Made by a program: the position numbers and the translations under genes | The notes under the pieces: model-generated | Databases searched by the model: none | Seen by the model: the letters and a program-made list of their open reading frames with translations, nothing else | What the model was told of the DNA's origin: nothing | From: a virus | Length of the DNA stretch: 56,422 bases | Direction: 5' to 3' (one strand) | IMG/VR virus record: IMGVR_UViG_3300021093_003859 | Location: 1-56,422 of that record | Part shown: positions 7,728-14,829 of the stretch, piece by piece | Layout of the letters: each line of letters begins with the position of its first letter | Numbering within the stretch: position 1 is the stretch's first letter

Positions 7728-7762
7728 AATTACCTTTCTGTGTGTGAGTTACGACATTAATA

Positions 7763-7791
7763 ATTATAGCATCGCAGCCAACCAAAGTCAA
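7763..7791 (-). promoter_or_regulatory. host sigma70-type early promoter
   Basis: Minus strand TTGACT, 17 nt, TATAAT preceded by TGC (extended -10). It lies 36 nt before the lipoprotein ATG at 7727, which has its own AAAGGTAAT ribosome site. Confidence 0.8.
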
Positions 7792-7808
7792 CTACGGTGA
7801 TTACCAAT

Positions 7809-8114
7809 CTACTTGAAGAAGATCAATGCCATCATCACGGCCTGGAGCATGAATCCAAAACCCAGGGTGACGATATTGAACATGTCTCGTTTGGCAGCGG
7901 CTTTGGCGAACAGCAGGGCCAGTCCAAACCAAACCATCAAAACCAAATCCACCGCAGGCATCTTGTCAGTGATGCCTGCCATCACTGCTAAGAAACTAGG
8001 TATAGTGGCCGAGTGTAAGACCAAAATGGCCACCCATTCTAGGCTCTCCGGGCTCAGCCGACTGAAATATCTTTTGAGACCGTCGCGGACCTTTTCTATG
8101 TCAAATGTTTTCAT
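7809..8114 (-). CDS. membrane protein next to the lysin
   Basis: A 101-residue protein from the ATG at 8114, chosen for AGGAAACC upstream. Two or three membrane helices are visible (about 27-50, 55-75 and 80-100) after a charged N-terminal segment. It overlaps the 3' end of the SleB-like lysin gene by 14 nt. A membrane protein of this size beside a lysin could be a holin or a lysis regulator, but the family is not recognised and the position is the only evidence. Confidence 0.6.
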   Translation of the reverse strand: MKTFDIEKVRDGLKRYFSRLSPESLEWVAILVLHSATIPSFLAVMAGITDKMPAVDLVLMVWFGLALLFAKAAAKRDMFNIVTLGFGFMLQAVMMALIFFK

Positions 8115-8646
8115 TTGGTTTCCTGTAGAAGATGTGGGCTCCAATTTTAATTATCCTTTCTAGTTTCCAGTTAGGGCTGACGTAATCAGCATGATAATAC
8201 AATGCTTTATTTAAGCTGTCAAGACGGAATCCTTCCAGGTAGACTTTTTTAGCCACTGCATAACTATCGGCATAGGCCTTATCGTTGATCTTGCGATTTC
8301 TATGGTTAGCATCGCAGTACCAAGAGAACTGGCAGATAACCGTGGAAAAGATCACGGTCTTTTCGTAGACTACTCCGCATACCGTTTTTGGAAATCTCGG
8401 ATCCTTCACCCTGTTTAGTGTGACCTGAGCGACAGCTACTTTACCTTCGAACGGTTCGTATCCCGCTTCGCGATAGATGTTCAGAGCAAGACATTCTAGA
8501 TCTTTTTCTATGCTCTCCGCAGATACAAATTGATATCCTTCTTGTCCGCTTAACTTTTGAAATTTCCATCCGGTTATCGAACTTACTACAAACATCACCA
8601 ACAACAGCGATACTGCTATACTACCCAATCTAAGAGATTGAAACAT
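8101..8646 (-). CDS. SleB/CwlJ-type cell-wall hydrolase with N-terminal anchor
   Basis: A 181-residue protein starting at the ATG at 8646 behind GGAGGAACAC. A hydrophobic segment (residues 8-27) could be a signal anchor, followed by a Hydrolase_2 (SleB) domain: LALNIYREAGYEPFEGKVAVAQVTLNRV with the catalytic Glu, CGVVY, CQFSWYCD and ALYYHADYVSPNW. SleB-type enzymes are lytic transglycosylases or amidases used as phage endolysins. An anchored signal would allow host-Sec export (SAR-type). The leader contains a strong hairpin at 8673-8693 just before the ribosome site. Confidence 0.8.
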   Translation of the reverse strand: MFQSLRLGSIAVSLLLVMFVVSSITGWKFQKLSGQEGYQFVSAESIEKDLECLALNIYREAGYEPFEGKVAVAQVTLNRVKDPRFPKTVCGVVYEKTVIFSTVICQFSWYCDANHRNRKINDKAYADSYAVAKKVYLEGFRLDSLNKALYYHADYVSPNWKLERIIKIGAHIFYRKPNENI

Positions 8647-8689
8647 TGTGTTCCTCCTTTCATTTGGTGTCACGATCTTCTGTGACATT

Positions 8690-8935
8690 ACACTACAGGG
8701 AGTTAACTTCACGAGGCTCTATAAGAGAACCCTTGGTTCGTGTAGTCGTCTCCATCAGTTACGACACGCTGCCTTGCTGTTTACAAGACTGCGCTTTCAC
8801 CTTTGGCGAGCATGGCTTCCCGAATCTCACGGGTTTCTCATTGGCCAAGACTCGCGGGTCTGGACATTAAACTGGTTCGCTCCGTCCGGACCAACTATCT
8901 CAGTTTCTTGCGAAACGTTTAATATATATCGCATT
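8690..8935 (-). ncRNA. candidate structured RNA, family unassigned
   Basis: About 300 bases between the HNH gene and the lysin hold no convincing gene but many short helices when read on the minus strand: GAACC/GGTTC closed by AAG, CCCG/CGGG, CTTG/CAAG, GTCGT/ACGAC inside CGT/ACG, TCGCC/GGTGA and AAACTG/CAGTTT. It is more GC-rich than its flanks. It might be a degenerate group I intron or a regulatory RNA, but I could not place the conserved P7 or a splice context. Orientation is inferred from the neighbouring genes. Confidence 0.4.
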
Positions 8936-8963
8936 TTACTGTCAGAGTGTAAAAAATACACGA

Positions 8964-9380
8964 TTATCGACGATTTTTGACAATATTTACAACGAAATCT
9001 TCAAAAACTTTTTCCGGCCAGGTACTCTTTGCGTTATTAACCCAATGAGTGGTAAATCTCACATTGCCTTTTACATAGCCTTTATTGTTGTTGATTCTAT
9101 CCAAACTCGCTCGATATGGGTTTTTGTCTTCTCTAGTTCCAGATTTTGTCTGCATTTTAATGCCGCTTACAGCACACAATCCGTTTTGTCGATGCCACAG
9201 TTTAACGAGATAATCTCGATCGAGATCAAAATCCCATCCGTTGTTTTTAGCCCGTTTAGCGCTGTCTTTTAAAATAGTCATTGATAACCAAGGACCGATA
9301 TCATTATCGGCATTTTGAAATACTTTCTTTATGTACCGTTCTCTTTTATTGTCAATCAAAAATAGGGTGTTAAATGTCAT
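8964..9380 (-). CDS. HNH homing-type endonuclease
   Basis: A 138-residue protein with a C-terminal HNH nuclease core: the LCAVSGI knuckle near residue 68, then ASLDRINNNKGYVKGNVRFTTHWVNNAK. This is the arrangement of free-standing phage homing endonucleases (often intron- or intergenic-encoded). It starts two bases after the previous stop and is followed by the candidate structured RNA. The N-terminal 60 residues are basic and may bind DNA. No intron junctions were found, so it is treated as free-standing. Confidence 0.75.
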   Translation of the reverse strand: MTFNTLFLIDNKRERYIKKVFQNADNDIGPWLSMTILKDSAKRAKNNGWDFDLDRDYLVKLWHRQNGLCAVSGIKMQTKSGTREDKNPYRASLDRINNNKGYVKGNVRFTTHWVNNAKSTWPEKVFEDFVVNIVKNRR

Positions 9381-9381
9381 T

Positions 9382-9771
9382 CTATCGCCTCATTTTAGAA
9401 ATTTCAACTGCCTCTTCATCAGAAAAAATCGGCACAGCATTACTCTTGTGCATGGTACCAATGCCTTTGATCTTAGTGCCTGTATAGACTTTCTGTTCGG
9501 GCTTGGTGCAGGGACCAGCGGTAAATGGAAGGCTTTCGATCTTAGGTTGGTCGCTGCCTCGATAAGATCTAGGTGCAGGTTTCCAGGTATCCGCAGTCAT
9601 GGCTCTGCGGCGCTTCTTTTCTTCTGATTCGATACCCCATTTTTTCTGTAGGGCCTTCCAAGATTCTTCCAATTCGCGAGCCTTGCGGGCTTCGTCGGAA
9701 TTGCGGAACTGGCGTTTGCCCTTGCGTTTGCCTGTGGTGGATAACCAAGGGCCTTCTAGATGCATGCTCAA
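9382..9771 (-). CDS. unknown basic phage protein
   Basis: Not recognised. A 129-residue, Lys/Arg-rich protein with a probable helix (EARKARELEESWKALQKKWG, split by charged residues) and disordered flanks containing KPAPRSYRGSDQPKIESLPF. The best ribosome site, AGGAGG, is 5 nt from a TTG start at 9771; an ATG two codons later (9765) is the alternative. Proteins of this look recur in marine T4-like phages. It has its own host-type promoter with a palindromic -10. Confidence 0.6.
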   Translation of the reverse strand: MSMHLEGPWLSTTGKRKGKRQFRNSDEARKARELEESWKALQKKWGIESEEKKRRRAMTADTWKPAPRSYRGSDQPKIESLPFTAGPCTKPEQKVYTGTKIKGIGTMHKSNAVPIFSDEEAVEISKMRR

Positions 9772-9795
9772 AAGATCCTCCTATACAGTTAGATA

Positions 9796-9832
9796 ATGCT
9801 AGTATTCTAGCATCTCTCCTAGAAGTTGTCAA
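9796..9832 (-). promoter_or_regulatory. host-type promoter with palindromic -10 operator
   Basis: Minus strand TTGACA, 17 nt, TAGAAT. The -10 lies inside a perfect inverted repeat ATGCTAG-AATA-CTAGCAT (9796-9813), resembling the palindrome over the -10 at 47675-47691. A DNA-binding regulator could occlude it. Confidence 0.6.
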
Positions 9833-10248
9833 TCAAAATCTTTTTTGAGCGTTTCTGCCGTTTCGGGATCCAATTGAATCTCTTTTGGGGTATCGCCGAG
9901 ATAGTAGCCAAAGTACACAGGAAATCCTGCTTGCCACAGTCTCCTTTCGTGTTGAGGCAATCTCCAGCACACATAGTCATCTGGTTTGACGATCGGTTCT
10001 TTAGGAGGCTCGTTGTAGGGGCGATTGAGTTCAGGTTCCGATCCTGCCCAGCCGCTGCTTCCTGGAAAGGCATAATTATATGGCCCGGTATCTACTCTAA
10101 AGTATAATTTTTTTGCTGCTTCTGGCAGCGATCCGAGCGACTTGTCATATTCTAATATTTTTGCCTCTAACACGATACCGTTACCATAGAAACATTCATT
10201 GAATTCAAGTTTAAACAGGTCGCTCAATTCTAATTTTGTAGTAAGCAT
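9829..10248 (-). CDS. unknown 139-residue phage protein
   Basis: Not recognised. A soluble protein with a beta-rich middle (VLEAKILEY, KKLYFRVDTGPYNYAFPG), a Pro-rich linker and a DYVCWRLPQHERRLWQAGFPVYFGYYLG segment. It ends inside the promoter of the next gene. It is downstream of the ahpC-ahpD terminator and probably has its own transcription start. No motif suggests catalysis. Confidence 0.6.
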   Translation of the reverse strand: MLTTKLELSDLFKLEFNECFYGNGIVLEAKILEYDKSLGSLPEAAKKLYFRVDTGPYNYAFPGSSGWAGSEPELNRPYNEPPKEPIVKPDDYVCWRLPQHERRLWQAGFPVYFGYYLGDTPKEIQLDPETAETLKKDFD

Positions 10249-10282
10249 ATAATCCTCTCTGACAAATATTAGTTATCTCTCT

Positions 10283-10311
10283 AAAAAAGAGAGCCCGGAT
10301 AAACCGGGCTA
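10283..10311 (-). terminator. rho-independent terminator after ahpD
   Basis: Minus strand AGCCCGG-TTTA-TCCGGGCT followed by CTCTTTTTTAG, 20 nt after the AhpD stop. Confidence 0.85.
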
Positions 10312-10331
10312 GAATACAACTATGTTTAAAA

Positions 10332-10847
10332 TTAATTTTGTAAAACTCTTGATACTGCGGTAATCACTGAGGCAATGCGGCCGATGTCACGAAGTTGTTC
10401 TACTGTATAGCCTTCCTTCTTTAGTGTTTCATAGTGTGCTTTGACGCAGAAATGACACTTACCTACGATCGAAGCCGATAATGCGTATGCTTCGAATCTG
10501 GCCTTAGTAGTTCCGCCATGTGTAGCGATGGCATTCATACGTAACTGTGCCGGCAATCCGCTGAGTGATTCATCCTCGGCCATTTCTACGTAAGGATACC
10601 AAACATTGTTCATGGCCATTAAACTGGCTGCGGTAATTGCGGCTTCGGATTCTCGTTGATCTGCGATCTGACTCTGCATCCAAGTCCATAGTTTTGAATT
10701 ACCTGTGGCAAAAGCCGCCGCGAGAGCAACCGCTTCTGCTTCTTCCTGTGGCAGAGTAGAACGCTTGACTACGGCATCGATATTGAGTCGTGTGTCCTTA
10801 GCGTAGTCAGGAATAGTATCCTTGATTTGATCTACCCATGCAGTCAT
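10332..10847 (-). CDS. ahpD: AhpD-like alkylhydroperoxidase
   Basis: A 171-residue AhpD/CMD-family protein. The active-site motif GKCHFCVKAH gives Cys131, Cys134 and His138, with the proton-relay Glu upstream around 118. AhpD is the adaptor or peroxidase that re-reduces AhpC in several bacteria. It follows ahpC with no intergenic gap, so the two are co-translated. The length is close to bacterial AhpD (about 175). Together they would detoxify H2O2 and organic peroxides during infection. Confidence 0.9.
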   Translation of the reverse strand: MTAWVDQIKDTIPDYAKDTRLNIDAVVKRSTLPQEEAEAVALAAAFATGNSKLWTWMQSQIADQRESEAAITAASLMAMNNVWYPYVEMAEDESLSGLPAQLRMNAIATHGGTTKARFEAYALSASIVGKCHFCVKAHYETLKKEGYTVEQLRDIGRIASVITAVSRVLQN

Positions 10848-11405
10848 TTAAGCCACCTTTAGTTTTTTGGTTTCTAATGTATCTGCACCTACTTGACGGT
10901 TACACTCACAGAGTTCGCCAGTTTGTAGTGCATCAAGAATACGCAGAGTTTCTTCTGCGTTACGGCCAACGTTCAAGTTATTCACAGTAACATGCTGGAT
11001 GACATTGTCTGGATCAACGATGAATGTTGCGCGAAGGGCCGCACCCGCCGGAACAAAGAACACGCCCAGTTGCTCAACAAGACTCAGTTCACCGCGCTGT
11101 GTGTCAGCGAACTGAACGTGCTTGATCTTAGCAAGGTCGCTGTGTGCTTTCTGCCAGCCTAGTTTGCAGAACTCATTGTCTGTGCTTCCAGTCAGCAATA
11201 CTGCATCACGGTCTGCGAAATCTTGTTGTAATTTATCATAGGCAACGATTTCTGTGGGGCAAACGAAAGTAAAGTCTTTTGGATAGCATACGATAACTTT
11301 CCATTTACCTTCAAAAGACTTTTCAGTGATGTCAAAAAACTTATCACTACCTGGATTGATACCGGTCACTACAAATGCTTCTAATCTATCACCAATTGTT
11401 TTCAT
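10848..11405 (-). CDS. ahpC: peroxiredoxin AhpC
   Basis: A 185-residue typical 2-Cys peroxiredoxin. The peroxidatic Cys49 is in FTFVCPTE, and the resolving Cys lies in GELCECN (Cys166/168) before a C-terminal tail. Normal family length is about 187. It is preceded by GGAGAAACAC and a leader of about 85 nt carrying an OxyR-like operator. Pairing with AhpD rather than AhpF matches alpha- and betaproteobacterial operons. The gene is likely host-derived and induced by peroxide through the host OxyR. Confidence 0.92.
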   Translation of the reverse strand: MKTIGDRLEAFVVTGINPGSDKFFDITEKSFEGKWKVIVCYPKDFTFVCPTEIVAYDKLQQDFADRDAVLLTGSTDNEFCKLGWQKAHSDLAKIKHVQFADTQRGELSLVEQLGVFFVPAGAALRATFIVDPDNVIQHVTVNNLNVGRNAEETLRILDALQTGELCECNRQVGADTLETKKLKVA

Positions 11406-11440
11406 GTGTTTCTCCTTGTGTGTGTTGAAAACTTAGAACT

Positions 11441-11527
11441 ATTTTACAATTTATTTAACCTATAGATCAAGAGATTTTAATAGGTTTTTGTTATTATTTT
11501 CCTATGGAGTTCATAGGTAAAAACAAT
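11441..11527 (-). promoter_or_regulatory. ahpC promoter with OxyR-like operator
   Basis: The operator at 11491-11527 reads TTAT-n7-CTAT-n7-ATAG-n7-CAAT, i.e. the OxyR arrangement of four tetranucleotides at 11-nt spacing with the two central ones perfect (CTAT 11502-11505, ATAG 11513-11516). Downstream on the minus strand TTGATC, 18 nt, TAAAAT forms a plausible promoter. An inverted pair AACCTAT/ATAGGTT lies between. Confidence 0.5.
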
Positions 11528-11583
11528 ATTGTGCGTACAAAATATGCACTGGACAAGTATATAACCAACGGTCAGTAGGGGTC

Positions 11584-11612
11584 AAGAAAAAAGTGGCCCG
11601 AAGGCCACTTTT
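11584..11612 (-). terminator. terminator of the tmRNA gene
   Basis: Minus strand AAGTGGCC-TTCG-GGCCACTT followed by TTTTCTTGAC. Confidence 0.85.
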
Positions 11613-11905
11613 GGTATTTTGGGAAACAAGGCATACCAACCCCGTGGAGACTACGCCGCTAGGCGAGTTTCTCCAAAAAATGCGTCGTTTGCATTTATAG
11701 TTTTGCTTGATTTACAGTCATCGCCTACTGTGTTGCCGTCTCCGTTATCTCACCCTGTCGAAACCGGTCGGACCCCTCAGAAACACACTGTACAGATATT
11801 AGCAATGGCCTCTGTGGGACGATCAGTGTGCTTTTGGTGGATCCGGGGGGAATCGAACCCCCGTCCAGAATGCCTTCACATCGAAGGATGTACAACAATA
11901 CTGTT
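11613..11905 (-). ncRNA. ssrA: circularly permuted (two-piece) tmRNA
   Basis: Read 5'-3' on the minus strand, the acceptor piece comes first: T-arm GGGGG-TTCGATT-CCCCC, then CGGATCC and ACCA ending at 11835. An intervening loop closed by CACACTG/CAGTGTG follows, then the coding piece from 11775 starting GGGTCCG, which pairs seven base pairs with CGGATCC, and then the typical GGTTTCGACAGGG. The resume frame at 11692-11651 encodes ANDAFFGETRLAA and a TAG stop. This order (3' half before 5' half) defines the permuted form known from Alphaproteobacteria and some others. The RNA would rescue stalled ribosomes and tag proteins for ClpP-type proteases; a clpP gene lies at 44959. Confidence 0.93.
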
Positions 11906-11907
11906 AT

Positions 11908-12165
11908 TTAACTATCTCTTGACTCTAATGTCAATACTTTTAGATTTAGTAACATGTTTTCTACTGTTAGTTTGGTTATAGTACTTAGTAGAATGACTTT
12001 GTCATCGAACGTGTATTCGGGCTTGTCAAACATTTCTAATATGCTAGTCGCCACCATCTTATAGGCCTGTTCTTTGCCTACGGCCAATCTATCCCAAGGT
12101 ATGGAATCCTGTCCTTCTACCTCTTGTGCTATATCTACTAGGAGATCTAGATCTACTTTATGCAT
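11908..12165 (-). CDS. unknown 85-residue phage protein
   Basis: Not recognised. A helical, acidic protein (LDLLVDIAQEVEGQD, KEQAYKMVATSILEMF, VILLSTITKLTVENMLL). It is a typical small conserved-phage helix bundle without catalytic motifs. The tmRNA begins right after its stop, so the RNA is probably processed from the same transcript. It lies four bases downstream of the oxygenase gene stop. Confidence 0.6.
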   Translation of the reverse strand: MHKVDLDLLVDIAQEVEGQDSIPWDRLAVGKEQAYKMVATSILEMFDKPEYTFDDKVILLSTITKLTVENMLLNLKVLTLESRDS

Positions 12166-12168
12166 AAA

Positions 12169-12813
12169 TTATTTGATTTCTAATTGGTCTATGCTGGTAC
12201 CAAATACGCCTTTGGGGAAAACGTTAAATGCTAGGCTATATCTGGTTTTGTCTGATAGATTTTCTGTGACAGAATGATATAAAAGGCTAGGAAATAATAT
12301 CAAATCGCCGACTTGAGGATATATTCCCCAGGCATCGGCGTTGAATACATTTAATCGATCTTGATCACCGTGTTGTTGATAATTGAATCCAATCTCAACC
12401 GTATCAGTCCAAAGGTTATAATAACTTTTATCTTTTTGGAACACTATGGCACCGCTTTGATCATAGACTTCGAGATAATAGATTCCGCTTATGATGCTGT
12501 TAGAATGTCGATGAGAGCCTGCAAAATCATTCCTGTCGTGCCTATTGACCCAACTATTCTGTATCTCAAAGTTCAATCGATCATCACAGTCTAATATCTG
12601 GTGGAGGAAATAATCAATGTGAGCCTGTATTTTTCCTCGAAGACCGACTAGTTCTGCCGAATCTAATATGCGTTTGTTTTCAGTGTAACTGCCATTTTCT
12701 GCAGGCATGCGAGAAAAGACCTGTGATTTTATAAAATTTAAATCATCGCTATCACGTTCTATATTAGACTGATACAAGGGAATAGGAAACAACGGAGTAA
12801 GATTATGATTCAT
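12169..12813 (-). CDS. 2OG-Fe(II) oxygenase of the TIGR02466 type (paralogue 1)
   Basis: A 214-residue protein matching the putative 2OG-Fe(II) oxygenase family common in aquatic phages: N-terminal LFPIPLYQS, WVNRHDRNDFAGSHRHSNSIISGIYYL, a central strand region, and a C-terminal DLILFPSLLYHSVTEN...TRYSLAFNVFPKG. The HRHSN and LYHS histidines are probable iron ligands and the Arg near the end binds 2-oxoglutarate. The neighbouring gene is a tandem paralogue overlapping by 4 nt, and a third copy lies at 53775. Substrate unknown. Confidence 0.8.
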   Translation of the reverse strand: MNHNLTPLFPIPLYQSNIERDSDDLNFIKSQVFSRMPAENGSYTENKRILDSAELVGLRGKIQAHIDYFLHQILDCDDRLNFEIQNSWVNRHDRNDFAGSHRHSNSIISGIYYLEVYDQSGAIVFQKDKSYYNLWTDTVEIGFNYQQHGDQDRLNVFNADAWGIYPQVGDLILFPSLLYHSVTENLSDKTRYSLAFNVFPKGVFGTSIDQLEIK

Positions 12814-13457
12814 AGCGTAAGTTCGCTATTGCCTCCGCGACCAAAGACGCCTTTAGGAAACACGTTGAATGCTAGACTATATCTTATTATATCAGATTCA
12901 TTGATCAAAACGCTATGTGCCAACGTGCTGGGGAAAATCAATATGTCGTTGTGTGCGGGAATAAACACGCTGGCATCGGTGGTGAAATCGGTGGTTTCGT
13001 CGAAATCTATTCTGATAGTATCGTGCCACAAGGGTTTATATGATGGTTCTTTGTGGAAGGCTATACCCCCTGACCGTTCATCTACATTGAGATACATTAC
13101 TCCGCTAATAAGACTATTGGCGTGTGTATGCATTGAACTGTAACCGCCTTTGACCACTTCATTGACCCACGATGTGGTTATCTGCCATGCTATGTCTTTT
13201 TGGCACTCTAAAATATTGAAGGCGAATGTGTCTACGTGATCCTGTACTTGCTTTTTCAGTCCAGAAAATTGTGGCAGGTCAAGGATATGCCGTTCTTTGG
13301 TTTCTTTATGCGTGATAAACTCGAGCATATACCTGTCATTGGTTTCCCATTCAAATCCGTTGGTTAATTTGTGATAGGTTAAAGTATCTACTCTGATCTT
13401 ACTTCTATACACAGGAACAGGAAATAACTTGTGTACGGTATAATTTATCTGATCCAT
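12810..13457 (-). CDS. 2OG-Fe(II) oxygenase of the TIGR02466 type (paralogue 2)
   Basis: A 215-residue paralogue of the following gene, with KLFPVPVYRS, SWVNEVVKGGYSSMHTHANSLISGVMYL, NDILIFPSTLAHSVLIN and RYSLAFNVFPKGVFGRGG. The putative metal ligands are MHTHAN and LAHS. Both copies share the C-terminal FPKGVFG block, suggesting tandem duplication. Hydroxylation of a protein, nucleic acid or lipid substrate is possible; the sequence does not tell. ATGA overlap implies co-translation with paralogue 1. Confidence 0.8.
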   Translation of the reverse strand: MDQINYTVHKLFPVPVYRSKIRVDTLTYHKLTNGFEWETNDRYMLEFITHKETKERHILDLPQFSGLKKQVQDHVDTFAFNILECQKDIAWQITTSWVNEVVKGGYSSMHTHANSLISGVMYLNVDERSGGIAFHKEPSYKPLWHDTIRIDFDETTDFTTDASVFIPAHNDILIFPSTLAHSVLINESDIIRYSLAFNVFPKGVFGRGGNSELTL

Positions 13458-13855
13458 CCTATCTTCTTTCCTGTGCTTTTTCGTTGATCGTATTCTGCAA
13501 CACTACCTGGAAAACGCCAAGCCCATACAGCAACCAATGCCATAAACACAGCAGTGCTTAAAATACCAATAGGTTTGACACCGCCTGCCCACATCAACAC
13601 AAGGCTCAGCGACATCATACCAATCATAAAGAATTTCATCTTTGTAGGGAACACACGTTTTTCGTTCCAGTTGGTGAGGAATGGTCCAAACAGTCGATGA
13701 TTATACAACCAACGATGCATGCGCTCGCTGCCTTTTGAAAAACAGTAGGCAGCGGCCACCACCCAGATGCTGTAAGGAAATCCCGGAGTCACCACGCCTA
13801 CATAGGCTAAACCTAGGCAGAAGAATCCTAGGACGTTCCAAAATATTTTTTTCAT
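13445..13855 (-). CDS. DUF454 (YbaN-like) inner-membrane protein
   Basis: A 136-residue protein of the DUF454/YbaN family: N-terminal membrane helices (about 5-35, with VGVVTPGFPYSIWVVAAAYCFSK), the family signature RWLYNHRLFGPFLTNWNEKRVFP, then two further helices (about 72-108). The bacterial family is an inner-membrane protein of unknown function, sometimes near respiratory or haem-related genes. The start overlaps nothing and lies 2 nt after the PAAR gene start region. It is an unusual cargo for a phage. Confidence 0.8.
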   Translation of the reverse strand: MKKIFWNVLGFFCLGLAYVGVVTPGFPYSIWVVAAAYCFSKGSERMHRWLYNHRLFGPFLTNWNEKRVFPTKMKFFMIGMMSLSLVLMWAGGVKPIGILSTAVFMALVAVWAWRFPGSVAEYDQRKSTGKKIGWIR

Positions 13856-13856
13856 A

Positions 13857-14120
13857 TCAATTTACGTTTACATTACCGCTGCCGGATGTCGCATGGCCGC
13901 AAGTGGCTATATCACCTGCTTTACATACGGGAATTCCGTTGGCAAACACATTGGCGCTGGCAGTGACCATCACTGGTGCTGCATGAGGTCCTTTTCCATG
14001 GGGAATAACAGGAGCACCCAAAACCGTGACTGGAACCCCATTAGCAAACACTGTGGGAGCAAGGGCACCTACGATCGTGCCTCCTGCTTTGTCAACTCCT
14101 ACTCTACTGATTCCAGGCAT
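13857..14120 (-). CDS. PAAR-domain spike-tip protein
   Basis: An 87-residue PAAR protein with repeated beta-turn units (GAPVIPHGKGPHAAP, FANGIPVCKAGDIATCGH) and the metal-binding His/Cys residues in VIPHG, CKAG and CGH. PAAR proteins cap the gp5-like spike of contractile tails and pierce the outer membrane. The complete length matches stand-alone phage PAAR proteins. It is followed by genes unrelated to the tail, which is common in T4-like genomes. Confidence 0.88.
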   Translation of the reverse strand: MPGISRVGVDKAGGTIVGALAPTVFANGVPVTVLGAPVIPHGKGPHAAPVMVTASANVFANGIPVCKAGDIATCGHATSGSGNVNVN

Positions 14121-14122
14121 GA

Positions 14123-14416
14123 TTATCCCGCTATGGCTATGCCAGTGGTGCCTTGCGTATACTGGTTCGCGAATTCCTGTTCAGTGTTCACTATGACCAT
14201 TACCGCAGATTTATCGATAGTAAGATCTTTTTCATGATCTACGGTAAACAAAAAAGGTACCATGCCCAATCCCTTAGGCCCAGCACTCAATGTCAATGGT
14301 TTTGAGATTTTATATCCGGTAGCAGTCGTTTCTACCAATTTGGCCAATATCTCTTCTCCGTTCACTAATTTTATCGTAACGACTGATCCTTCGGTCAATC
14401 CTTTGTCAATTAACAT
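14123..14416 (-). CDS. Sm-like small beta-barrel protein
   Basis: A 97-residue protein whose N-terminal half resembles an Sm/LSm barrel: GSVVTIKLVNGEEILAKLVE, then a turn and KISKPLTLS, and a later MVPFLF strand. Similar short proteins occur beside nrd and glutaredoxin genes in aquatic T4-like phages. If it is an Sm-type protein it could bind RNA in a ring, but the fold is inferred from pattern only. The 5' end overlaps the glutaredoxin 3' end by 11 nt. Confidence 0.55.
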   Translation of the reverse strand: MLIDKGLTEGSVVTIKLVNGEEILAKLVETTATGYKISKPLTLSAGPKGLGMVPFLFTVDHEKDLTIDKSAVMVIVNTEQEFANQYTQGTTGIAIAG

Positions 14417-14645
14417 GTTTTTCCTTTGCGAAGTATGCTTTTAATTCTGTAAATCCACCTATCAATTTTTCATCTAAGAAAATCTGCGGTAAGGTTCTTG
14501 CATTAGGTACTGCTTCGAGAAGTTCTTCGCGTGTGTAGCCATCACCGATTTTTCTTTCTTCAAATGCGATATCTTTCTGTGTCAGCAATGATTTGGCTTG
14601 ATCACAGAACGTACAATTATATTTGCTCCAAACTACTGCTTTCAT
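14406..14645 (-). CDS. grx: glutaredoxin
   Basis: A 79-residue glutaredoxin with the active site CTFC at residues 11-14, the cis-Pro block TLPQIFLDEKLIGGF and a C-terminal helix. Its size and redox motif fit NrdC/NrdH-like reductants. It lies on the same strand just downstream of nrdB, so it most likely supplies electrons to the phage ribonucleotide reductase. Confidence 0.9.
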   Translation of the reverse strand: MKAVVWSKYNCTFCDQAKSLLTQKDIAFEERKIGDGYTREELLEAVPNARTLPQIFLDEKLIGGFTELKAYFAKEKHVN

Positions 14646-14656
14646 CGTTTTCCTTT

Positions 14657-14827
14657 CTATGCCGAATAAACTGTTTTACCTTTGCTATCAACTACTCGTA
14701 CCAATAATGCACCTGCACGTTTTTTTCTTAATGCTTCTGCGATGGCTGCGGATTCGTTGCTGAAAGAACTGGCATTCTTCCAAGAATCAAATGGGCTACG
14801 CATCTTATATTGTGCTTTGTAGTTCAT
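14657..14827 (-). CDS. unknown 56-residue protein between nrdB and glutaredoxin
   Basis: A short basic protein starting MNYKAQYKMRSPFDSWKN and ending with a beta-type segment GALLVRVVDSKGKTVYSA; the middle is a helix rich in Ala and Lys. It begins 3 nt after the nrdB stop and ends 12 nt before the glutaredoxin gene, fitting the compact operon. Function unknown; the position suggests a role linked to nucleotide reduction. Confidence 0.65.
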   Translation of the reverse strand: MNYKAQYKMRSPFDSWKNASSFSNESAAIAEALRKKRAGALLVRVVDSKGKTVYSA

Positions 14828-14829
14828 AA

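Noticed and set aside
7266-7760. Plus-strand 164-codon frame over the lipoprotein
   Set aside because: The minus strand encodes a lipoprotein with a proper lipobox and promoter.
8690-8935. Group I intron or RNase P RNA
   Set aside because: Some strings resemble group I P/Q/R elements and RNase P segments (GTAAAC...GCAAGGC), but the P7 pairing, splice sites and conserved RNase P regions could not be found.
8648-8980. Plus-strand frames over the 8.65-8.98 kb gap
   Set aside because: No ribosome site, atypical composition and no similarity to known proteins; structured RNA on the minus strand fits better.
11619-11981. Plus-strand 120-codon frame over the tmRNA region
   Set aside because: It is the shadow of the tmRNA; the minus strand shows T-arm, CCA, tag frame and terminator.
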